Positions 10,083-18,771 of a stretch of 64,000 bases of DNA are shown here, piece by piece. This DNA is from Saccharomycopsis phalli. Taxonomy: Eukaryota; Ascomycota; Saccharomycetes; Ascoideales; Saccharomycopsidaceae. The notes beneath the pieces are model-generated. The model did no database searches. It saw nothing but the letters and a program-made list of their open reading frames with translations, and was not told where the DNA came from. The first letter of the stretch is position 1. Each line of letters opens with the position of its first letter. The position numbers and the translations under genes were made by a program. The stretch covers positions 1,116,001-1,180,000 of the forward strand of contig CP073212.1 of NCBI GenBank assembly GCA_020342235.1. The letters run 5' to 3'.

Positions 10083-10808
10083 CTACTTCTCGCCCAGCCT
10101 CTTGAACCGGTTAAACTTCATGATATCCGCCCGAGTAAACCCTTTTGAAAACCGGCACTGGCCGTTTCTCAGCTTACAGGCAGTACAGCTGCGGAATCGA
10201 ATTAACTTGCTAGGTGTGGTGATGAAACAGTGTCCCGTACCACTGCTCTCTGCCGTCGAGTTCTGGTAGTACTCAGAGTATATCTGGGAAAGCAGCTCCT
10301 CGGTCAAGTTGAAGTCGCTCGGCTGGAACTTGTCAAGCACTTTGTAGCTGTTTGGACTCGCGTTTTCCAGCGTCTTCAAGTCCTTGATCACCACAATCTC
10401 CGCATCGCACTTGACCTTCCGTATTCGGCACGAGTCGCAGCTGGGTCCAGTCCGTTGCCGTCGCTTTTTGCTCTTTGTAACGTCCACCATTCCCTCATTG
10501 GAAAACTGGAACACCGGCAACTCCTTGTAGTCCATGTCGATCGAGTCCCGTCGGATTGGCGGAAGTGGGAAGTTCCCTGGCCCAAGAAGCCCTTTTATTG
10601 GCGGAAGCTCGATGTTCCCCACGGACAATGAGCGGTTCTGACGGTAGAACGGTTCCAAAGGTGGAGGTGACGGGGAAGATGTCTTGTAGGAAGCAAGCGA
10701 CGTCCGGGAAATGTGATCACCAAGACTATCCTGGAGCAGTGGGAGAACGAGCTTTGAGCCGCTGTAACGCCGAGGAGAGTCAAAACTGGGTGGGTTGAGG
10801 TTCATCAT
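10083..10808 (-). CDS. Zn2Cys6 transcription factor with a very long inter-cysteine loop
   Basis: Predicted 241 aa from the tandem ATGs at 10808/10805. The cluster is C-terminal: Cys124, Cys127 and Cys134 (RTGPSCDSCRIRKVKCDA), then 73 residues, then Cys208, Cys211 and Cys218 (RSCTACKLRNGQCRFSKGF). Each half keeps the C-x2-C-x6-C spacing of Gal4-type clusters, but the linker between halves is far longer than the usual 5-20 residues. The RTGPSCD..R.RKVKC start and expanded loop remind me of the Sut1/Sut2 sterol-uptake class; this is from memory and not proven. The N-terminus is Pro/Ser-rich (PPLEPF, LPPIKG, LPPIRR). Upstream at 10915-10980 is a gtgtttgag-type repeat. Confidence 0.75.
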   Translation of the reverse strand: MMNLNPPSFDSPRRYSGSKLVLPLLQDSLGDHISRTSLASYKTSSPSPPPLEPFYRQNRSLSVGNIELPPIKGLLGPGNFPLPPIRRDSIDMDYKELPVFQFSNEGMVDVTKSKKRRQRTGPSCDSCRIRKVKCDAEIVVIKDLKTLENASPNSYKVLDKFQPSDFNLTEELLSQIYSEYYQNSTAESSGTGHCFITTPSKLIRFRSCTACKLRNGQCRFSKGFTRADIMKFNRFKRLGEK

Positions 10809-11845
10809 TGTTTTCAAATTAGGTTGACAATCAAGTGTGTACTGTGTGTGGTATCGAGTGTCTTTTGCAGTTGAACTGTGTTGTGATCGTCTCAAATCGT
10901 CTCGTACGTGTTTGCCTCTGAGTGTTTGAGTGTTTGTTCTTGAGTGTTCGTCTCTGAGTGTTTGAGTGTTTGTCTCTGAGCCGTGTCACTTCTCAAGTGT
11001 TATCCTAATTATAAGCGTGGTTCAAATTATTGTGAAATACAGTCCGTCGTATGTGATCTGATTTATTCCACACAATCGTGTATCTTGTAAAACTGTTAAA
11101 TAGCAAATTAGCTAGTGGTACCAATTTCTAGACTTGCGGCTGTTATATAACTTTTTTTTGTGATATGGGGAGTAGATCACCCCAACTCCAAACTTTAATT
11201 TTAATGCACTCCGCGAACTGGTAACTGGTTGCGTCATTAGGTTTCTCTAGGAATCCCCCACACGGGAAAAAACAAACAAACCTACGATACCAAAGCCAAA
11301 CGGCTTGTCTTCAAGTCTTGCCATCAACTTATCATCCCCGATTATTTTCCATGTTTAGATGCTTTTTGAGGCTTGCTTCTTGTGTCTTGTGTGGTTGTCT
11401 CGGAATTGCCAAAGTCATACTCCGCAGATACGGCGCATTACCCGGCCAGGACCCCGTCCGCTGCACAACGTCACTCGTTCACAGAGAAATCCCAGTATCC
11501 TACTAGGAAATAATTCCAAACAGTTTGCTTGACTACTTGCCTTCATTCCCAAGTATACCGACGATGTTTCACTTACAAATCCCTCGCTTGCTTAGTGTGT
11601 TGTTGTTCTTATGCACTGTATATGTACATGGATGCACCCCAGAACATCTCTGTACTCCGTCTTGAGCCTGACAATTCCATTCTGCAAAAAAAAAAAATAA
11701 AAAATTAATCCAAAAAAAAAAATAAAAGTGGGGCTTTTGGACAACCGGAACCATACCAAGGCAAAATTATTTTTAGCGTATTATTCTTATTTTTTTTTAC
11801 ACACTCTTTATGTACATCTTGTAAAACCCAGTTTTTGGCAACTGC
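10809..11845. other. Intergenic between the Zn2Cys6 gene and the RNase P RNA gene
   Basis: Holds the GTGTTTGAGT/GTCTCTGAGT repeat at 10915-10980 (probable leader of the regulator), a Reb1-like TTACCCGG near 11440, and A-rich runs at 11683-11727. No gene supported. Confidence 0.5.
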
Positions 11846-11850
11846 GGCTG

Positions 11851-11861
11851 TGTCGTAGTGG
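11851..11861 (+). promoter_or_regulatory. Probable Pol III A box of the RNase P RNA gene
   Basis: TGTCGTAGTGG matches TGGCNNAGTGG at all but one position, immediately before the mature RNA. Confidence 0.5.
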
Positions 11862-11863
11862 TC

Positions 11864-12133
11864 ATCAGCTCTGGTCGTTCTGTGTTTACCCGTTTACAAA
11901 AGTTGCAATTTCTTGCGGGTGGGAAATTCGGTGGAACTCTCGTTGAGCAAAATCCCTTGAGGGAGGAGGCGGAAGCCTCCAAAAGACCCATCAGAAATCG
12001 CTGGGATAGAGCCCCGCTCTATACCCAATGGGAGGGTCTTTAGGCGAGTTGACTGGTCCTTGTGTGGAGGGCCAAGTTATTAAGTGCAATACACAGACAT
12101 GGCACTCGATACCGGTCACCGGCCAGAGCTGTC
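11864..12133 (+). ncRNA. RPR1: RNase P RNA
   Basis: The strongest evidence is the conserved CR-I block GGGAAATTCGGTGGAAC at 11921-11937, identical as I recall it to S. cerevisiae RPR1. Downstream are CAGAAATCGC (CR-II/III region, 11992) and AAGTGCAAT (CR-V region, about 12082), then CTCGATACCGG near the end as in RPR1. The termini pair perfectly: CAGCTCTGG (11866-11874) with CCAGAGCTG (12123-12131), the P1 helix. A T7 run at 12136-12142 is the Pol III terminator. The length of about 270 nt is shorter than S. cerevisiae (369 nt) and near S. pombe. It is the catalytic RNA for tRNA 5' maturation. Exact ends are estimated from P1. Confidence 0.87.
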
Positions 12134-12135
12134 TC

Positions 12136-12142
12136 TTTTTTT
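12136..12142 (+). terminator. Pol III terminator of the RNase P RNA gene
   Basis: Run of seven T residues five nucleotides after the P1 3' strand. Confidence 0.75.
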
Positions 12143-12196
12143 ACATTCACTTGGGTATCAAACTGTCCATTTGTGCTGTTCTAATTGCTAACCTCT

Positions 12197-12207
12197 GGTT
12201 CGAACCT
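12197..12207 (+). promoter_or_regulatory. Candidate downstream B box
   Basis: GGTTCGAACCT matches the B-box consensus GGTTCGANNCC at 10 of 11 positions. It lies about 55 nt beyond the terminator. No tRNA can be folded around it. The layout recalls yeast U6, whose B box is also downstream of the terminator. Confidence 0.4.
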
Positions 12208-14072
12208 GCCGCAGGTAAGGTATTCACCCGCATTTCAACCCACATGAGTTGCAGCGGACCAGCCATCCACATCGGATAAATAGGTACCGATTTGAAGTCA
12301 TGGAAATGTTCCATTCTCCGCTTTTTAGAGCATGGCGGAGTTTACTAATGACAGATCCGTACTTTTGGAATGCCGGCGATATTGAAGGCACGTATTGTTA
12401 TTACGAGGGTCTGCCACTATTTAATTGACGTTTGCTACATTTTTGCAGAGTGGTGGATAGATATCCATGGAGAATATTCAGCCGGGAAGTCGTCGTCATG
12501 GCGGGGCCAAAGCATCATGGTTGCATGAAACAACAGTGATAACGACTAGTTTCACAGAAGTTGTATGGATTAATACCATGTGATGATACCTAGTCAGTGA
12601 CAAACTAGGCAGTAGCCTAATCAAGGATGACGTATTTCCTTGTAAATCACCAACCAATGATTTGCTCCTGGAGAACCACCGCTGTGATTACTCGATTGCA
12701 TTCTCTCCAATCCTTGGCTATGTTAATTCCGCGGTGTCATCTTGCGTCTGAATATCGCCGCTCCAAGCTTTGGTCTTGGAACTGTGCGTATTCATCATTG
12801 ACGTAATGTCCTTGGCACATGGCCAGGGTGATGAAAAGACAATAAATGTGGGCCATAATGGGATAGCATGGATGTAAAAGTCCGTTGCTTTTTTCTTAAC
12901 ATTGCTAGTGGGCAACTTTAAATGCGGCACCATGAATAAACGGGAAAATTGAGGAGACTGCAGCATTTGAAATTTTGTATTATTTAAATGGTGTAGATTA
13001 AAAAAGACCTGTCGATTAACAAGAGCACGATAATTTAATTGCACATGGTAATAGCCCATGGGAATTTAATGGACAGTGGTAATTTACTATCCCATGATAA
13101 TTTAATATCCCATGGTAATTTACATTGCATGCTCTGAGCATCGTCGCAAAACACCAGCAAGAAACCACTCGTCCCGGGCTTGGCAGAATCCGAATTATAA
13201 TATTCTACATGTCAAATCTAAATGCAGACCAATGGCACAAAAGCTGAAACTCCTCTGTTGAATTTCTCAAACGTCACAGCAATGTTCAGCTTATTGAAGA
13301 ACTCCACTTTACCAACTGCAGAAAATATTATATACTTATTGAACGTAATAGTTCATTGAGCAATAAGGTCGCAGAGGCATAAAAAGAAACGGTGCACACA
13401 AGTGTATTTCCAACATCTTATCGAGGGCTCAAAAGTAGAAATCACGTCGTCTTTGTAGGTCTAATAGGACACATCACTCTTCCGGGGTGACAAACTTGAC
13501 AAGTTTGCTAGCAAATGCTTGCAATCTGATTCATGCAATATATACACATGATTGCTCACTGACGGCTGTTATCCGTCTGTAATATTAAAGTTGCGTATCT
13601 ATTTTTACATCTGCCGTTGCAAGTCCCCGACTTTCTATTGTTACGTCTTGGCACCAACATATTTCCTCCGATATTCACATCTCCTTGCGCACTTTCCGCA
13701 ATTCATGATAACCGTCAATCCAACAGTGATTTCTTGTCTATAAAGTTTATCGGCTCCTACTACCTGAACAGTTGGTAGTTCTTTTGATTTACCAGCGAGT
13801 TTATTTTAGCCATCGCACTCATGTCTCAGTTATTATACTACAATCTCTATATACTGCTCTACTTTTCTTTGACGTGCTCCTTGTATATTCGTCATCCTTT
13901 ATTATGATATCCTAACCTTGCTGCTTCTCTTGGCAGCTTTCCGATTATATCTCAATCGTAGTTGGCTACTCTATTCAATTATACCATTTTCCATTTCAAT
14001 GTCCCGCCGTAACACCATTTGCATTTCAAATGTGTCAATCTAGCCTACATATCTGTCAATATATATTCACTA
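12208..14072. other. Long intergenic region without supported genes
   Basis: AT-rich. Contains short reiterated 'cccatg(g)taatttaat' motifs at 13050-13125. Possible reading frames are short and of unusual composition. No RNA gene recognised. Confidence 0.5.
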
Positions 14073-15139
14073 TTAAGACCCGTAGTTGAGTCTGAAAATG
14101 TCATTCAAGACATAGTACGAGTTTCCATCTGGCATCAAGTGGAATACCTGCGAGTAGTTTTGTGGGTTTCTCTCCTCGTCCAACAATAATTGGCCAGTAA
14201 CCAACACAAGAACGTCACCATTGGCAGAGGCTGGTTGGGCGTTGATGGTAGCAATCTTGTGTTCAACACGTTGAAATGGCAACGAGGTTAACTTTTCCAA
14301 GATGGCCTGGACACCTTGACACTCGCTGGTTTCAAAAGTCAACATGGACTCATTTCTATACAAGTTTCCAAGTTGGTTTCTGTCTTGGTCGAAAGTTCTG
14401 TAGTAGAAATTCGTAAACTCGGCTAGGGTTAGCAAGGAACGAGGGTGTGATGAGGTGTGAAAGGAACGTGAAAGGAACGTGAAAGTGAATGTGAATGTGA
14501 ATGTGAATGTGAATGTGAAAGAGTAAGAGAAGTAGAAGCAAACAATATCATGAAAAAACGGATAATAACATGATACAGCAGATGCTTAAACATATCAATG
14601 GAAACACTATAAGCAGTCAAGATACTCAAATTGATTCAATCATTGGGATATTCAGACATTTAACAAAACCAAATGTATTTGAAAAGTTAATATCCAAATA
14701 CCAGGTGAAATGTCGAGAATCCAATGCATTATAACCATTTGAGCATATTCCAAACGCCCAAGATAAGATCCATTTCCAAAATATCAGCCCATTCAATTGC
14801 CACATATTCAAGATTTCATGTATAATATTCGATCATCACATGTGTTGGAAAGAAAAAGAGATGTCATAGAGTCACAAAGAAATCTGACATCTCCACGAAA
14901 TAAAGAGACTTGGACAAATGATAATAGTATCAAAAACAAATCAATAAAAGAACATCACTTTAGAAATGGGAATGTGGCCACAAGTGTGGAAAAGTGTATC
15001 AAAACAACAGACAGGGCTAACATTATCCCATAATTCCTCACGAATACAAGTTATTCAAAAACCAAAAAATACTCACTGGCAAGAGTAGTAAAATCCACTA
15101 TTGTTAGAAAGCTTTTAACCACGAAATCAAATACTCACT
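14073..15139 (-). CDS. NTF2: Nuclear transport factor 2, three exons, start codon split by an intron
   Basis: Coding exons: 15139 (single base A), 15077-15097 (21 nt) and 14073-14422. Intron 1 (15098-15138, 41 nt) is GTGAGT ... TTCTAAC-AATAG. Intron 2 (14423-15076, 654 nt) is GTGAGT ... GCTAAC-CCTAG. The join gives [18 protein letters not shown] ..., which aligns with S. cerevisiae MSLDFNTLAQNFTQFYY, and a total of 123 aa (yeast 125). The ATG is assembled from A at the end of exon 1 and TG at the start of exon 2; no other in-frame ATG exists upstream. The rest is highly conserved ([42 protein letters not shown]). It imports Ran-GDP into the nucleus through FxFG nucleoporins. Confidence 0.92.
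14423..15076 (-). other. NTF2 intron 2 (654 nt) with simple repeats
   Basis: Near its 3' end, at about 14455-14522, lie repeats of gtgaaaggaac and gtgaat (minus strand: ttcaca/attcac). The remainder shows no clear ORF or snoRNA box pair. Confidence 0.7.
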
Positions 15140-15203
15140 ATTTGCTAATGCTGCAAATCCCAACACAATTTTACTTCCGCCGGTTATCTCGGTAGGGTAA
15201 ATT

Positions 15204-15218
15204 CACGTGTATCACGTG
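15204..15218. promoter_or_regulatory. Two CACGTG E-boxes upstream of NTF2
   Basis: CACGTG at 15204-15209 and 15213-15218, about 65-80 bp 5' of the NTF2 leader exon. Candidate sites for Cbf1, Pho4 or a bHLH factor such as the one encoded at 50.1 kb. Confidence 0.4.
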
Positions 15219-15423
15219 CTACAGATGCAAGTTGGATTGATTGTATAAACTAAACAAAGTTGCCAGGTTGGACTGGATGCAATATGAACCAAGTTGGATT
15301 GGTAAATGCGAAGTAAATATGCAAGTTGGATTGTCATAAGTCGTAATAAAATATTCACCCGGATAGTTGGATATTCCGGGCAAATCGACAATGTCGTAAT
15401 TTTTGTCTAGCCCAAGGCCGAGT

Positions 15424-16644
15424 CTAAAACTTGGCTTGGGTCTGGACTGGGGCTACCCGCTCAACTCCACAGGCTAGCAACGCCTCCCGCAAATCAGAAA
15501 TCAAGTCGTCAGCTGACTCGATCCCAACACACACCCTAATAAGATCCTCAGGAAGGGCTCTGGCCTTGCGGGTTTTTTCATCGATCGAGGCATGTGACAT
15601 TCTGCATGGCATTGAGATGAGCGAATTGACGCAGCCAAACGATACTGTAACGTTGTACACGTTGGTCTTGGAGACCAACAACTCCGACCGCTTGACGTCA
15701 CCGGTCTCAAACGATAAGACCGCACCGTAACCGCGGTTGAACTTCCGGTGGACCGCATGCTGCGGGTGTGACGCGAGGCCCGGGTAATTCACCTTGAGCC
15801 CAAACTCGCGCACCAAAAACTGCGCGAGTTTCATTGCGTTCTTTTGCTGCCGTTCAAGCCGAATGCTGAGGGTCTTGAGCCCGCGCAAAAGCAACCAGCA
15901 GTCAAACGGCGCGAGACCGGTCCCGGTGGCATTGATGACAAAGTACAAGTCCTCAGCGAGTTTCGGAGACTTGGTGGCAATGATTCCAGCCATGATGTCA
16001 TGGTGGCCGTTCAAGTACTTTGTCGCCGACTCGTACTGGATGTCGACTCCGTGCTCAAGCGGCAGGCAAAGAAGCGGACTCATCATGGTGTTGTCAAAGA
16101 CAATGAGACACTCTGGGAAGTGCTTCTTCACGTGGGCACAGACACGCGGAACGTCAACGATCTTGATCAACGGGTTTGTTGGCGACTCAAGAAGTAACAT
16201 CCGGGTGTCTTTTGTAACACTGCGGACCACCGTGTCGAAATCAGACGTGTCCACATGCAGAACTCGGATCTTGCCCAGCTTGCCAAGATAAGTCAATAAA
16301 CGGTGGGTACCGCCATACAAATCATCTCCCACCACGACCTCATCCCCGGTGTTTAAAAGCCGAGTGATGACGTCCAAACACGTCATCCCAGAGCCCACGG
16401 CAAACGTCCGGAAGCTTCCCTGGATGAGTTTTGCCATGTGGGTCTCCAAAACAGACCGGGTCGGGTTCCCCGAGCGGGTATAGTCATATAAGTTGTCCCC
16501 ATCCTGGTCCTGCTTGAAGGTCGTGGTCTGGTAGAGCGGCGGGTTGCTGGCGTTGTGTCCGTCTTTGTGTTCCACAAGGACAAGTTGAGTGTCAACGTGG
16601 TACTTGGTCATGAGTGAATAGTCACAGAGTGGAAATTGAGTCAT
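15424..16644 (-). CDS. STR3: Cystathionine beta-lyase
   Basis: Predicted 406 aa PLP enzyme of the Cys/Met-metabolism family. Motifs in order: YDYTRSGNPTRSVLE, AVGSGMTCLDVI, GDDLYGGTHRLL, LLESPTNPL, VFDNTMMSP and the Schiff-base lysine Lys209 in SATKYLNGHHD. The C-terminus has VSFGCVNSLISMPCRMSHASI, which matches Str3 rather than Cys3 or Met17. It converts cystathionine to homocysteine, pyruvate and ammonia in the transsulfuration route to methionine. Start at 16644; the internal Met12 (16611) is an alternative. A Cbf1-type CACGTG adjacent to a Reb1 motif lies 25-45 bp upstream, which fits sulfur-amino-acid control. Confidence 0.9.
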   Translation of the reverse strand: MTQFPLCDYSLMTKYHVDTQLVLVEHKDGHNASNPPLYQTTTFKQDQDGDNLYDYTRSGNPTRSVLETHMAKLIQGSFRTFAVGSGMTCLDVITRLLNTGDEVVVGDDLYGGTHRLLTYLGKLGKIRVLHVDTSDFDTVVRSVTKDTRMLLLESPTNPLIKIVDVPRVCAHVKKHFPECLIVFDNTMMSPLLCLPLEHGVDIQYESATKYLNGHHDIMAGIIATKSPKLAEDLYFVINATGTGLAPFDCWLLLRGLKTLSIRLERQQKNAMKLAQFLVREFGLKVNYPGLASHPQHAVHRKFNRGYGAVLSFETGDVKRSELLVSKTNVYNVTVSFGCVNSLISMPCRMSHASIDEKTRKARALPEDLIRVCVGIESADDLISDLREALLACGVERVAPVQTQAKF

Positions 16645-16668
16645 GAAAAGAAACTGATATGCATAATC

Positions 16669-16687
16669 GCACGTGACAATTACCCGG
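16669..16687 (-). promoter_or_regulatory. Cbf1-type E-box next to a Reb1-like motif, STR3 promoter
   Basis: GTCACGTGC (minus strand, 16669-16677) fits the RTCACRTG Cbf1/Met4 site. TTACCCGG follows at 16680-16687. Both are within 45 bp of the STR3 start. Confidence 0.5.
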
Positions 16688-18110
16688 TGCCGTACCTGCC
16701 CAGATCTATGCCCTGCTTAGATCCAGTTGCTGGTTTATGTCATGGCTTGATTATCGATATTTTAACGTCATTGTATATCCATTGACTTCACATTGCCCAT
16801 TCATTGACTTCACATTGCCCATTCATTGTATATCCATTACCCATACCATTGCCTATCAACTCCACATTGGATCTTCAACTAGCCCAGATTCAAAAAATAC
16901 CATCTTCATGTACTATTACCAAAACAGTTCAAAACAACCCTGTCATTGACCTGGATAGCAAATTATATTTGCTTCCACTACTTTTTTACTCCTACACCCC
17001 GGTGATGAATTAAAGTCCATCTGGCAAGGTCAAGTATTGAAAAATCTCAAATGGCATCCCTCTGCAATCCAACTGGCAACACACCTAGTACAATACATTC
17101 TATCATCATTAAGCCATGTGTTAATATTATTCAACCACTATATTCGTCTCAGTAACCAATAATACCATGGGTTTAGGCCAGGTTCTAACTTGGATCTACA
17201 ATTCGTAAATCTCTACACTGTCTACTTTTGTCCATATTGCCATCATATAAATGTCCAAAACCGGTAATATCAGAAAAATAGTTCAATATATATCTCATGT
17301 ACCAAAATTGTTCTGTCGTCAAAACATTTCTTTTCTCACTAGGCCAGAGTCAGGATATGACATAGTTGTTGATTAGGGCTATAAAATGCCATACATTCTG
17401 TTGTTCCTTTATAATTGATACATGATCAATAGATTCTTAACGTCGCGTTATCCAAGTGCCTGATATTATATAGTCACATTACCCAATACTCTATTGTAGC
17501 TTAACCAATGTCTACCAGATATATACATCTGTAGATCCCATAATCGTACTTGATGCTTAGTTATGCCGAGCAACAGACTCAGCCACATCCTACAAGCAAT
17601 ATTTGACTCTTCTTACTCAGGAAACCGAGTCATTCCGGCATATCCCACAAAGAATGCCAGATCATGCGATGGACTGTCAACCATATCCTTTTTTGATGCA
17701 GTCTCTCCAAGGTAATTAATGTTAAGCATGGTGAGTCCAAAAATGTACATTAATAAATCGACATTGCTAGACCGAGTTAATGCAATGAAGCCGATTAATT
17801 AAATCAAAGACCATTATCTGCCATTTTCAATTTTTTTCATACCCAGTCATTTAGCATTCTCGCGACTACAATACAAATGAATGGTCCATGTTTCATAAGG
17901 TGTATTTCGATACTCAGAGCTCTGTCATATCGTCCTGTGTCGTTCTCATTTACCTGCTCTAACACAGCGTACATATTTATCGCTATGGGAATAGTCAGAG
18001 GACAAAAATACCCTTACTTTCTATTGTTATTCCATGTTAATTCCGGTATTTTCAACGTCACATTCTGAACCTTGGGTGATCAGACAGTCCGAATTACCGG
18101 GTAATGTACT
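16688..18110. other. Intergenic between STR3 and tRNA-Val
   Basis: AT-rich with a short duplication (ttgacttcacattgcccat) at 16779-16825. No supported gene. Confidence 0.5.
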
Positions 18111-18210
18111 GGACCGTTGGTCAAGTGGTTACGACGTTTCGTTTACATTAACAGTCTTCAAGATTGAATATGCGCCGAAAAGATCGGGAGTTCGAACCTC
18201 CCACGGTTCA
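18111..18210 (+). tRNA. tRNA-Val(UAC) with a 27-nt intron
   Basis: Acceptor GGACCGT pairs with ACGGTTC (one G-U). D arm GTC/GAC. Anticodon stem TTTCG/CGAAA with loop TTTACA|C, so the anticodon is TAC at 18144-18146. T arm GGGAG-TTCGAAC-CTCCC. Discriminator A, then TTTTT. The intron (18148-18174) sits at the canonical 37/38 position. The body matches the S. cerevisiae tRNA-Val(UAC) pattern, which lacks an intron there. Confidence 0.92.
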
Positions 18211-18215
18211 TTTTT

Positions 18216-18771
18216 GCCCTTTGTTGTATAGTAAATGAAAGTATTTTAATATTTTCGGCTTTGGAGGAAGTATTCTTGTGGAACACTGACTGGAAGTGTG
18301 TTTTCAGACAATAACAAGAGATGCGTAGAGTATTGTCTGAGATTTTTGACAAGGTATTCAGTAGTCGCTCGTAATAATACTCATGTTACAGTGTAATATA
18401 GAAACTACAATACAAGCTGATGAGATAGTTGAAATATGTTTGCTTGACAATTTATACTTGAAAAGGAGGCTCGTACTCTTTGTAAATGGGTGTACACCAG
18501 GTGAGGCGAATAAAGGGAAGAGAACGGATCAGAAAGCAAGAATAACTTAAAAGAAAGTCCGAGAAAGTAAAATAACGCAAATGATCATGGGTGGATTGTC
18601 ATTTTGCCTAGGATTGCAAGTCCTCTAATAGATTGGAATTATATAGCTACAAACTAGCAGTATCAAGACCAAGCCTACTACAAACTTGGAGCATCAAAAT
18701 CAAGCCTACTATAAACTTGGAGCTTCAAATGGGTAGTTTCACTTGGTTTCAAAGAACAAATATACCCTTTA
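18216..18771. other. Intergenic, tRNA-Val to TGL1
   Basis: A duplicated ~32-bp unit (caagcctactacaaacttgg) lies at 18650-18725 near the 3' end of TGL1. Nothing else supported. Confidence 0.5.

Noticed and set aside
12190-12210. GGTTCGAACC taken as the T arm of a tRNA
   Set aside because: No acceptor, D or anticodon arms can be folded around it; it is better seen as a possible downstream B box.
12718-13059. 113-codon minus-strand frame
   Set aside because: Starts with an ATG but covers short non-coding reiterations, has no recognisable domain and no coding-like composition.
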